20,562 nt of DNA from assembly GCA_964196195.1 (NCBI GenBank), contig CAXMSE010000033.1, forward strand, positions 1 through 20,562. Direction: 5' to 3'. Made by a program: the position numbers and the translations under genes. Source of the stretch: OFTM10 sp964196195. GTDB lineage: Bacteria; Actinomycetota; Acidimicrobiia; Acidimicrobiales; Aldehydirespiratoraceae. How positions within the stretch are numbered: position 1 is the stretch's first letter; every line of letters begins with the position of its first letter. This document shows positions 6,864-13,696 of the stretch, in pieces. A model generated the notes under the pieces. The model was not told where the DNA came from, searched no databases, and was given only the letters and a program-made list of their open reading frames with translations.

Positions 6864-7310
6864 GTGCGAATCGCCGTCGGATCTGATCACGCAGGGTTCT
6901 CGATGAAAGAGGAGCTGGCCGCTCATCTCCTCGAAGTGGGCCATGACGTGGTCGACTGCGGTACCGGTTCGCTCGACCGCGTCGACTATCCCGACTTCGG
7001 TGCGGCGGTTGGTCGCTCGGTTCGCGACGGAGAGGCCGAGGCCGGTCTCTGTGTGTGTGGCAGTGGGATCGGGATCGCGATCGCGGCCAACAAGATCGCC
7101 GGTATCAGGGCGGCGACGGTGCACGACGCCACGTCGGCACGCCTCGCCCGCGAGCACAACGACGCCAACGTGATCTGCATCGGTGAACGACTCATCGGCC
7201 CGGAGGTGGCGCGCGAAGCACTCGATGCCTGGCTCGCTGCGGAGTTCGAGGGCGGCCGCCACATCGGGCGTGTCGAAAAGCTGGATTCTTTGGGAGGCGA
7301 GCCCGCCTGA
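6864..7310 (+). CDS. rpiB: Ribose-5-phosphate isomerase B
   Basis: A 148-residue isomerase that interconverts ribose 5-phosphate and ribulose 5-phosphate in the non-oxidative pentose phosphate pathway. The N-terminal VRIAVGSDHAGF carries the substrate-binding Asp-His (8-9). Cys65 in the CGSGIGIAIAANK loop is the catalytic base in the E. coli-type enzymes, and His98 in REHNDANV sits where a catalytic or phosphate-binding His is expected. The start is GTG 6864, since RpiB proteins begin directly with the (M)RIAxGSDHAG strand; an in-frame GTG at 6843 would add seven residues overlapping sua5. Mycobacterial RpiB has Glu in place of the catalytic Cys, so this protein is of the Cys type. glyA follows after 49 nt with its own promoter-like site. 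Confidence 0.97.
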   Translation: MRIAVGSDHAGFSMKEELAAHLLEVGHDVVDCGTGSLDRVDYPDFGAAVGRSVRDGEAEAGLCVCGSGIGIAIAANKIAGIRAATVHDATSARLAREHNDANVICIGERLIGPEVAREALDAWLAAEFEGGRHIGRVEKLDSLGGEPA

Positions 7311-7326
7311 GGTCACCGTCCACAGG

Positions 7327-7352
7327 TACAGTTCCGGGGTCAACCTGGAGGT
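7327..7352 (+). promoter_or_regulatory. Candidate -10 and strong Shine-Dalgarno for glyA
   Basis: TACAGT at 7327-7332 fits TANNNT and predicts a transcript start near 7339, leaving a leader of about 20 nt. GGAGGT at 7347-7352 lies 7 nt before ATG 7360. Unlike several neighbours, glyA therefore looks leadered. A short AGGTA-G-TACCT inverted repeat covers the ribosome binding site, but its centre is too tight for a normal hairpin. Confidence 0.55.
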
Positions 7353-7359
7353 AGTACCT

Positions 7360-8613
7360 ATGCCGTGGCCAGCCAGTTCCTCTGACCCGATATTCGACCT
7401 CATCCACAAAGAAGAGGAGCGTCAGAACACCACGCTCCAGCTGATTGCGTCCGAAAACCTCGCTTCGCCGGCAGTGATGGCGGCTACCGGGTCGGTACTC
7501 ACCAACAAGTACTCCGAGGGTTACCCGGGCAAGCGTTACTACGGCGGAAACATGGTGGTCGACGAGATCGAGGACCTGGCGCGCCGGAGGGCCTGCGCCC
7601 TCTTCGGCGCCGACCACGCAAACGTCCAACCCCACGCCGGTGCTATCGCCAACATGGCGGTCTACCAGGCCCTGCTCGAGCCGGGCGACACGATTCTGGG
7701 CATGAGCCTCGACCACGGTGGCCATCTCACCCACGGCTCGGCGGTCAACTTCTCGGGCAAGCTCTACAACTTCGTCTCCTACGGTGTCACCGCCAGCGAC
7801 GAGCGCATCGACCTCGACGAACTGCGCGACAACGCACTGGCCCATAGGCCGAAGATGATCGTGGCCGGTGCCACCGCCTACCCGCGCATCATCGATGCGG
7901 TCCCCTTGCGAGAGATCGCCGACGAGGTGGGTGCCCTGCTCATGTTCGATGCCGCGCACATAGCGGGGCTCATCGCGGGTGGTGTTCATCCCAATCCGGT
8001 TCCCCATGCCGACATCGTCACCTTCACCACCCACAAGACACTTCGTGGGCCCCGCGGTGGCTGCATCCTGAGTCGCTCCGAGCACGCTGCCGCGATCGAC
8101 AAGGCAATCTTCCCCGGCATACAGGGCGGCCCTCTCGAGAATTCGATCGCCGCCAAGGCGGTGGCCTTCGCCGAGGCAGCAAGCGACGAGTTCAGGGCGT
8201 ATGCGGCTCGGATCGTGGCCAACGCTGCTGTGCTCGCAGAAGCCTTGGCCAACCAGGGCTTCCGCCTCGTCTCCGGTGGCACCGACAACCATCTGCTCCT
8301 CGTCGATCTCCGCACCTTCGACGACGAGCTCACGGGTAAGGAAGCCCAGGCGGTGCTCGACGCGGCCGGCATCACTCTCAACAAGAACACCGTTCCCGAC
8401 GATCCCCGCTCACCCTTCGTCACCTCAGGGGTTCGTGCAGGCACTCCGGCGGTGACCACCCAGGGGATGGGCACCGCCGAGATGGTGGAGATCGCCTCTC
8501 TCATGGTGAGGGCGCTACGAGGCCGGGGTGACGACTCGGTGGGTCCTGCAGTGAAGGCCGATGTCGCCGCCCTGTGCACAGGGTTCACTCCCTACCCCGA
8601 GCTCGGGGTCTGA
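7360..8613 (+). CDS. glyA: Serine hydroxymethyltransferase
   Basis: A 417-residue PLP enzyme that converts serine and tetrahydrofolate to glycine and 5,10-methylene-THF, the main entry of one-carbon units. Visible marks are LQLIASENLAS (28-37), TNKYSEGYPGKRYYGG (48-63), the DAAH stretch at 197-200 where Asp pairs with the PLP ring, and TFTTHKTLRGPRGG with the Schiff-base Lys226. Length equals the E. coli enzyme (417). ATG 7360 is set by a GGAGGT ribosome binding site 7 nt upstream; the frame stays open to 7183 but that part overlaps rpiB and has no family sequence. The gene sits between rpiB and the WecA-type gene, with only 16 nt to the latter. Confidence 0.98.
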   Translation: MPWPASSSDPIFDLIHKEEERQNTTLQLIASENLASPAVMAATGSVLTNKYSEGYPGKRYYGGNMVVDEIEDLARRRACALFGADHANVQPHAGAIANMAVYQALLEPGDTILGMSLDHGGHLTHGSAVNFSGKLYNFVSYGVTASDERIDLDELRDNALAHRPKMIVAGATAYPRIIDAVPLREIADEVGALLMFDAAHIAGLIAGGVHPNPVPHADIVTFTTHKTLRGPRGGCILSRSEHAAAIDKAIFPGIQGGPLENSIAAKAVAFAEAASDEFRAYAARIVANAAVLAEALANQGFRLVSGGTDNHLLLVDLRTFDDELTGKEAQAVLDAAGITLNKNTVPDDPRSPFVTSGVRAGTPAVTTQGMGTAEMVEIASLMVRALRGRGDDSVGPAVKADVAALCTGFTPYPELGV

Positions 8614-8629
8614 GGGCCGGTCCGAGCTC

Positions 8630-9775
8630 ATGCCGGCCCTTTCGGCGTACCTGATCGTCGGAGCCGTTGCCGCAGTCGTCACTTTTGCGCTCGTCCCGCT
8701 GGTGCGCACCCTGGTGATCCGCTTCGGTGCGGTAGTGGCGCCCGATGCGCGCCACGTCCACGAACAGCCCACTCCCACCGCCGGGGGGGCCGCCATGATC
8801 GTGGGAGTGATCGTTGCGGTGGGGGTGGCGGCCGTCCATCCCGAGTTCGACGACGTGATGGCGGCCCGCACCGAGATGTTGGGCGTGGTGGTGGCTGCAG
8901 TGGTGATCTGGAGCGTCGGCTTCGTCGACGACCTTCGCGAGATCTCACCTCCTGCCAAGATCGCCGGGATGGTGCTGTCGGGGAGCATCCTGTCGCTCAC
9001 CGGTGTGTCGATCCTCGTTTTTCGAGTGCCGTTTTTCGAGGTGCTGTTCCTCTCCCCCGACTGGTCGGCCCTGATCACCGTCGTGTGGGTGGTCGGCATG
9101 GCCAACGCCGTCAACCTGATCGACGGGCTCGACGGCCTGGCCGCGGGAATCATCGCCATAGCGGCGGGCACCTTCCTGCTCTACGCCCTGCGCCTGGGCA
9201 ATGAAGACGTACTCGACCCGAGCAACCCGGGAGCCCTGTGGGCGGTGATCGCCTTGGGGGTATGCGTCGGATTCCTGCCCCACAACGTGCACCCGGCCCG
9301 GATCTTCATGGGCGATGGTGGTGCTCTCCTGCTCGGCCTGCTCATGGCAGCGTCCACCATGAGTGTGGGTGGCCGAGCCACTGCGGAATTCTCAGGCCAG
9401 TCCTTCTTCTTCTTCGCACCGATCTTCATACCGCTGGTGATCCTTGGCGTACCCATCCTCGACACGATCTTCGCCATCGTGCGCCGGACCGCGCGTCGAC
9501 GCGGTGTCTCGGCGCCCGACAAGGAGCACCTCCATCACCGCCTGATGAATCTCGGTCACGGCCACCGTCGGTCGGTTCTGATCCTATGGGCGTGGACCAT
9601 CCTGCTCTCGGCCTTCGTGCTGTATCCCACCTACACCGGTGAAGGCGATGCCCTGGTGCCGATCGGTGTAGCGGCCCTTGCTCTCGGCCTGTTCTCCCTG
9701 TTTCACCCCCGCTGGAGGGGGGCGGTGGAGGAAGTCGACGAGGCCGAGCTCGACGCCCTCGAGCGCGACCCGTAG
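8630..9775 (+). CDS. wecA: WecA/MraY-family polyprenyl-phosphate N-acetylglucosamine-1-phosphate transferase
   Basis: A 381-residue polytopic membrane enzyme with about ten or eleven hydrophobic segments. It transfers a sugar-1-phosphate from a UDP-sugar to a polyprenyl phosphate, the first step of a surface glycan. The family motifs are present in order: the Asp pair FVDDLREI (Asp100-101), NLIDGLDGLAAG (162-173), FMGDGGALLLG (227-237) and the cytoplasmic HLHHRL at 300-305, which is typical of WecA/TagO rather than MraY. In mycobacteria the homologue (Rv1302) starts the arabinogalactan linkage unit and lies in the same prfA-prmC-sua5 neighbourhood; the glycan here is unknown. ATG 8630 lacks a strong ribosome binding site. 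The gene is convergent with the L,D-transpeptidase, with 5 nt between stops. Confidence 0.93.
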   Translation: MPALSAYLIVGAVAAVVTFALVPLVRTLVIRFGAVVAPDARHVHEQPTPTAGGAAMIVGVIVAVGVAAVHPEFDDVMAARTEMLGVVVAAVVIWSVGFVDDLREISPPAKIAGMVLSGSILSLTGVSILVFRVPFFEVLFLSPDWSALITVVWVVGMANAVNLIDGLDGLAAGIIAIAAGTFLLYALRLGNEDVLDPSNPGALWAVIALGVCVGFLPHNVHPARIFMGDGGALLLGLLMAASTMSVGGRATAEFSGQSFFFFAPIFIPLVILGVPILDTIFAIVRRTARRRGVSAPDKEHLHHRLMNLGHGHRRSVLILWAWTILLSAFVLYPTYTGEGDALVPIGVAALALGLFSLFHPRWRGAVEEVDEAELDALERDP

Positions 9776-9780
9776 GCGGA

Positions 9781-10626
9781 CTACACCACCTCCACCGGCA
9801 CGCCGGTGGGTAGGCGGATGTTTTCCACGAGGTGGGCGATGTCGTCGTTGTGCAGCCGGATACAGCCCGACGACACATTGGTGCCGATCGTGTCGGGATC
9901 GTTGGTGCCGTGGATACCGAGTTGGCCGGGGCCGCCGGCGAACTCGGTGAAGACATCGGAGTAGCCCGAGAGGCCGTAGGCGAAGTCGCCGTAAACCGAA
10001 TGGGCTACTAAAGGCTGGAGGAGTTCGGTGGTGTAGTAGCGGCCCTGAGGGGTGGGTGTGTTCTCGCGGGCGACGCCTACTTCGGTGTCGAAGGTCGCGA
10101 CGTCGTGGTCGAAGACGGTGAGGTGGAAGTCGTCGAGTTCGACGAGGATCCGGTAGTTGTGGCGCTTGAGCTCGACGTCAGCGGCCGAGATCCAGCCGAA
10201 CGAGCCGTTGGGTCGGGTGGGCAATAACACCCGGAAGTTGTCGAGGCCGTCGAACTCTTCCAACACGAACACCAGGGCGCCACCCGACGCAATCGGGTTG
10301 GCGAAGCTCCAGGTGGCATCACCCGCGCCCAGGGTCTGGTGAGCGACGACGGTGGAGGTGGCAGCTTCGGCGATGAACACCAGCCCGGGGAGATCTTCCT
10401 CGGGGATCGATACGGGGTACGGCGACTCGACGGGCACGGTGTCGGGCTCGATGCTGGTGTCGTCGACCGCCACGACACCATTGGGGGTACTGGTAGTGGG
10501 GGGAGGATTCCCGGGCTCGAGGGGAAGGTCGGTGCCTTCGTACGCGTCGAGGAGGTTCCTTTCCGGCTTGGCGCAGGCAGCGAGGCCCACAGCGCCGGCG
10601 CTGAGCAGGAAGGTACGGCGATCCAT
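9781..10626 (-). CDS. Lipoprotein L,D-transpeptidase (YkuD domain)
   Basis: A 281-residue predicted lipoprotein. The N-terminus DRRTFLLSAGAVGLAAC combines a twin-arginine pair with a lipobox (LAAC, Cys18), so Tat export and lipidation are both possible. A Pro/Thr-rich linker (about 25-80) and a beta-rich segment (80-150) with an SH3-like look follow, then a YkuD domain (about 157-281). The active-site signature is HGT at 239-241 and SSGCIRL at 252-258, with catalytic Cys255. Such enzymes form 3-3 crosslinks in peptidoglycan or attach proteins to it on the outer face of the membrane. ATG 10626 is chosen because TACCTT lies 8 nt upstream and the signal peptide then starts at residue 1. A longer frame to 10668 would displace the signal. 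Confidence 0.93.
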   Translation of the reverse strand: MDRRTFLLSAGAVGLAACAKPERNLLDAYEGTDLPLEPGNPPPTTSTPNGVVAVDDTSIEPDTVPVESPYPVSIPEEDLPGLVFIAEAATSTVVAHQTLGAGDATWSFANPIASGGALVFVLEEFDGLDNFRVLLPTRPNGSFGWISAADVELKRHNYRILVELDDFHLTVFDHDVATFDTEVGVARENTPTPQGRYYTTELLQPLVAHSVYGDFAYGLSGYSDVFTEFAGGPGQLGIHGTNDPDTIGTNVSSGCIRLHNDDIAHLVENIRLPTGVPVEVV

Positions 10627-10634
10627 TGCATCCG

Positions 10635-10640
10635 AAGGTA
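10635..10640 (-). promoter_or_regulatory. Candidate -10 element for the L,D-transpeptidase gene (leaderless)
   Basis: The minus strand reads TACCTT, matching TANNNT, 8 nt before ATG 10626. It lies in the 45-bp gap after the MFS gene, so the transpeptidase may have its own promoter and not depend on MFS transcription. Confidence 0.5.
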
Positions 10641-10671
10641 CCGGCCGAGAGCTGCCGATTGGTGGCACGCC

Positions 10672-12183
10672 TCAGCCGTCCTCGGGGTTTATCTCCTCCA
10701 ACTCGAGTCCTGCTGTCTCTGGGTAGCGGGTGAGGACGAGTATGGCCACCGCCACCGGTCCCACGGCCAGTAGGACGAGGGCGGGCCCCAGCTCGCCTCC
10801 CAGGCGATCTGAGATGACGCCGGCGACCAGAAGTCCGAGTGCGCTTCCCATCACACCCACGGTGACCACGATGCCGTTGGACCGGCCGCGGTCGTGGGTG
10901 CCGAAGAGTTCGGGGCCATAGACCGCCAGGGCAGGCACCGCGATCCCACTGAGTACGATTCCGGCCAGGGTCAGCAGCCACAGGGCGATGCCGTGGGCGA
11001 AGAACGCCGACGTCACACACGCGGTACCCAGCAGGAGCCCGGTGGCGCCAACCTTACGGCGACCTCTGGTCTCCGCGAGATAGCCGCCCATGAGAACTCC
11101 GATCCCGGCCGGCGTACTCGTGACGAGGGTGAAGATGCTCACGCGGGTGGCGTCGAAGCCCCGCTCGTCCTTCAGGAAGTCGTTCTGGAAGCTCGAGGCC
11201 GGTGCCACGAACATGGCAATCAGAAACGCCGATATGGCAAGTAGAACAAGGCGATCGCGGCGACGCTCCCTGGTGTCTGCATCGTCGGGCACGACGTGAT
11301 CGGTTCCTTCTTCGAAGCGGCGAGTTTCGGGTAGCCGGACCCCAACCCAGCGAATGACCAGAATGCCGAGACCGGCGACGAGATAGATGGCCCGCCAGCC
11401 GCGGATGCTCAGGTCGGCCACGGGGAGAACCCAAACCGCCATGCCCGAGCCCAGCCCAGCACTCAAAACCAGCACGGAGGCCGCCCATGCCCTGGTTCGA
11501 GCGGGCATCTCCTCGACGGCCATGATTACGATGAGGATGCCGAGTGCAGTGGAGAGACCGCGAGCGATGAGCTGGGAGCCACCGAGAGCCCAGATATTAG
11601 GTGACAGGCCGCCGAGAACGGTGAAGACGCAACTGCTGACGCCGGTGATGATCAGCAGGCGGCGCCGGCCTCGCTTGTCGGCGATGGCCGCGGTGACGAG
11701 GGCGATGAGCACGCCGAAGCGCACGGCGCCCAGGACAATGCCCTGGGCGGTGTTGCCGCGACCGAATTCGTCGGCTGCGAAGGTGAGCGTTTGGGTGAGA
11801 ACAGTTCCGAGGTAGCCGTCGACTATCTGCACGGCGCACAACAAGCCGAGGACCGTGGAGGCGTGGGCATCAAGGCGGTCTGGCGGCGCCCACCAGTAGT
11901 CGAACCCTTCTTGGCGGCGCTTGAGTGCACGCCGGATGGGCACATGGAACAGCCAACCCCACACCGGGATGGCGAGACGGTAGTGAGTTGTCTCGGCGAC
12001 CGAGAAGCGGCCGTCGGGTTGTTCCGCGGCGGTGAGTTCTCGCGAGTACTCGCGAAAGGGCCCACTCTGTACGTCCCATCGGTCGGTGCCAGCGGCGCGC
12101 TCGGCGACGATGTCCGTGCGCGGTCGGCGCCGTTCGGCGAGTTCGTTGGCGCTGCAGACGCGCTCCTCGCGCAGGACGGTCAC
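10672..12183 (-). CDS. MFS transporter with a ~105-residue cytoplasmic N-terminal extension
   Basis: A 503-residue membrane protein of the major facilitator superfamily, with about 12 hydrophobic segments starting near residue 109. The loop 2-3 signature ADKRGRRR and its pseudo-repeat copy AETRGRRK (loop 8-9) are both visible, as is PETRRFEEG after TM6. Residues 1-105 precede the first membrane segment and are unusual: charged, with GPFREYSREL, a patch YRLAIPVWGWLFHVP, and WWAPP just before TM1. The substrate is unknown. GTG 12183 is preferred because TAGCAT lies 8 nt upstream; the frame is open to 12465 but that part overlaps the divergent hlyIII-like gene and looks non-coding. A perfect 16-bp palindrome lies in the extension (12040-12055). 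Confidence 0.88.
   Translation of the reverse strand: MTVLREERVCSANELAERRRPRTDIVAERAAGTDRWDVQSGPFREYSRELTAAEQPDGRFSVAETTHYRLAIPVWGWLFHVPIRRALKRRQEGFDYWWAPPDRLDAHASTVLGLLCAVQIVDGYLGTVLTQTLTFAADEFGRGNTAQGIVLGAVRFGVLIALVTAAIADKRGRRRLLIITGVSSCVFTVLGGLSPNIWALGGSQLIARGLSTALGILIVIMAVEEMPARTRAWAASVLVLSAGLGSGMAVWVLPVADLSIRGWRAIYLVAGLGILVIRWVGVRLPETRRFEEGTDHVVPDDADTRERRRDRLVLLAISAFLIAMFVAPASSFQNDFLKDERGFDATRVSIFTLVTSTPAGIGVLMGGYLAETRGRRKVGATGLLLGTACVTSAFFAHGIALWLLTLAGIVLSGIAVPALAVYGPELFGTHDRGRSNGIVVTVGVMGSALGLLVAGVISDRLGGELGPALVLLAVGPVAVAILVLTRYPETAGLELEEINPEDG
12040..12055. repeat. 16-bp perfect palindrome inside the MFS N-terminal extension
   Basis: TCGCGAGTACTCGCGA is a perfect inverted repeat with no spacer, about 130 bp into the MFS coding region. 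It encodes part of FREYSREL. It could be a protein-binding site near a divergent promoter pair or a coincidence of Arg/Glu/Ser codons. Confidence 0.5.
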
Positions 12184-12191
12184 GAGCGATG

Positions 12192-12197
12192 ATGCTA
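12192..12197 (-). promoter_or_regulatory. Candidate -10 element for the MFS gene (leaderless)
   Basis: The minus strand reads TAGCAT, matching TANNNT, 8 nt before GTG 12183. It shares a 59-bp intergenic region with the oppositely oriented -10 of the hemolysin III-like gene. Confidence 0.5.
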
Positions 12198-12230
12198 GGG
12201 CCGCTTTGGGGCGGGGTGGCGATGGGCGCC

Positions 12231-12236
12231 TATCCT
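12231..12236 (+). promoter_or_regulatory. Candidate -10 element for the hemolysin III-like gene (leaderless)
   Basis: TATCCT matches TANNNT, with 6 nt to ATG 12243. There is no Shine-Dalgarno between them. This is one of the cleanest leaderless candidates in the window. Confidence 0.6.
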
Positions 12237-12242
12237 GCCCGC

Positions 12243-12938
12243 ATGGAGCCGACGCTTCTCGACGATCCCCGTGCGGCTCTGCTGTCGCCTTCGGCGCGCC
12301 GCCTCCTGCGCCGACCGCGCCCCCGATTCCGAGGTGCCCTCCACCGGTGGGCGAGTCTCGCCTCGATCCCGGCCGGGATGGCGCTCGTAGTCGGGGCCGA
12401 TGGGACGCGGGCAATCTGGTCGATGGTGATCTTCTCGGTGGGATCCTCGGCCATGCTTGGAGCATCGGCCATAACCCATGCCCGGGACTGGTCGATCGAC
12501 CGCGTGGAGTCCCTCGTTCGCGTCGACCACTCCGCCATCTTCCTCACCTTCGCCACGAGCTCTACACCTATCGCCCTGCTCGCCCTCGATGCTCCAGGCT
12601 CGGGCTGGCTGCTGGGGTTTGCCTGGGCAGGGGCCGTGGTCGGAGTTGGGGCCGAATGGACACCGATCCACCCTCCGGCAGGTGTCATGAACACTGCCTT
12701 CTTGATCTTCGGGGCTTCGATCCTGGTTTTCACGCCCTGGATGATCAGCGCTCTTTCTGTCGTCGATCTCCTCTTGTTATTCGGTGGGGGAGCGGCCTAC
12801 GCCGTCGGTGCGGTGGTGGTGGGAGCGCGGCGCCCGGATCCCTGGACCGACGTTTTCGGCTATCACGAGATCTGGCATGTCTTCGTGGCGGTGGCTGCTG
12901 CATTGCACTACCTGCTGGCTGCCCGCCTCGCCTGGTGA
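12243..12938 (+). CDS. Hemolysin III / PAQR-like membrane protein
   Basis: A 231-residue membrane protein with about seven hydrophobic segments. The hemolysin III/PAQR family pattern is visible: PRFRGALHR before TM1 (27-35), SAITHARDW with His79, RVDHSAIFL (93-101), an AEWTPI turn and a C-terminal FGYHEIWHVFV with His208 and His212. In PAQR proteins the Ser-x3-His and the C-terminal His-x3-His bind zinc. YqfA-type members in bacteria have been linked to membrane stress; the name hemolysin III is historical and does not show that this protein lyses cells. ATG 12243 has TATCCT 6 nt upstream. A frame open to 12189 would add 18 residues over the promoter and is rejected. Confidence 0.88.
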   Translation: MEPTLLDDPRAALLSPSARRLLRRPRPRFRGALHRWASLASIPAGMALVVGADGTRAIWSMVIFSVGSSAMLGASAITHARDWSIDRVESLVRVDHSAIFLTFATSSTPIALLALDAPGSGWLLGFAWAGAVVGVGAEWTPIHPPAGVMNTAFLIFGASILVFTPWMISALSVVDLLLLFGGGAAYAVGAVVVGARRPDPWTDVFGYHEIWHVFVAVAAALHYLLAARLAW

Positions 12939-13006
12939 ACGAGGTTCCGCCGGCGGGGGCCGCGAAGCGGTGCACGATGGATGTCTGGTCGGGCCAGACT
13001 GGGCGG

Positions 13007-13696
13007 ATGGACATTGCGTATCGTCTCGACCGGCTTCGAGCAGATGGCGAACGACTTGTGGAGGCGGCCGCCTCCGATCCGTCCGCGCTGGTGCCTGGTT
13101 GTCCCGAATGGACCACCACCGATCTCCTCGGTCACATGGGCAGGGTGTGGAGGATGCTCGGGTTATCCGTCCGCCGGCTTTCCTTGCCGTCCTCCGACGA
13201 CCCCAGACCAGCTTTCGAGATTCCCGAGCCCCCCACCGGTGATGCTCTGATCGACTTTGCCCTAGCGGGGCTCTCCGAAGCCGTGGCGGTGCTGACTGAT
13301 GCCGACCCTGATGCCGCCGGGTTCTACATCCGCCGTGCCCACCTCGAGACCCTGTTGCACCGGGTCGACGCCGAACGGGCGGTCGACTCCCTCACCGCGA
13401 TTACGGCGGCCGACGCGGCCGACGCCGTGGATGAGCTCACATCCATCGCTTATCGGGGTGACGAGCTACCAAATGGTTCACTCCATCTCCACCAAACCGA
13501 CGGCGATGGTGAATGGATGATCGAGGTGGTCGACGGTGCAGTCGAGGTTCGTCGCGAGCACGCGAAGGGCGATGCGGCGTTGAGGGGCACGGGTGAGGAA
13601 CTCATGTTGGTGATGTGGGGTCGTCGATCGATCGACGACCTCGACTTCTTCGGGGATCGGTCGATCATTCAAGAGTGGATAGGACTCGCCCCGTGA
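13007..13696 (+). CDS. Maleylpyruvate isomerase-type mycothiol-dependent (DinB-like) protein
   Basis: A 229-residue protein of the TIGR03083-like group. The N-terminal four-helix region carries the usual opening DRLRADGERLVEAAASDPSALVPGCPEWTTTDLL in segments, then His43 (GHMGRVW), and ETLLHRVDAE with Glu114 and His118; these three match the metal-ligand positions of mycothiol-dependent maleylpyruvate isomerase. Residues about 155-220 resemble the alpha/beta C-terminal domain of that family, including GTGEELMLVMWGR. Members act as mycothiol-dependent isomerases or S-transferases, but the substrate here is unknown. ATG 13007 has a degenerate -10 (CAGACT, 12995-13000) 6 nt upstream; an in-frame ATG lies at 12977. 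The gene ends in a GTGA overlap with the next. Confidence 0.85.
   Translation: MDIAYRLDRLRADGERLVEAAASDPSALVPGCPEWTTTDLLGHMGRVWRMLGLSVRRLSLPSSDDPRPAFEIPEPPTGDALIDFALAGLSEAVAVLTDADPDAAGFYIRRAHLETLLHRVDAERAVDSLTAITAADAADAVDELTSIAYRGDELPNGSLHLHQTDGDGEWMIEVVDGAVEVRREHAKGDAALRGTGEELMLVMWGRRSIDDLDFFGDRSIIQEWIGLAP
13619..13640. repeat. 22-bp perfect palindrome within the 3' part of the isomerase-type gene
   Basis: The half-site GGTCGTCGATC (13619-13629) is followed directly by its exact reverse complement (13630-13640). It encodes the GRRSIDDL part of the protein and ends 53 nt before the GTG of the next gene. It could fold into a stable mRNA hairpin or bind a dimeric protein. TCGA-rich coding sequence makes such palindromes more likely than base composition alone suggests. 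Confidence 0.7.

Noticed and set aside
7192..8292. Minus-strand frame antisense to glyA
   Set aside because: glyA is unmistakable on the plus strand.
9772..9784. GTAG-GCGGA-CTAC hairpin between convergent stops
   Set aside because: The 4-bp stem is only the two mirrored TAG stop codons with one flanking base; too weak to call a terminator.
12189..13006. Upstream extensions of the hlyIII-like and isomerase-type frames
   Set aside because: The isomerase frame stays open back through the hlyIII-like gene in another frame, with no family sequence. Start codons at 12243 and 13007 fit the families and the -10 positions.
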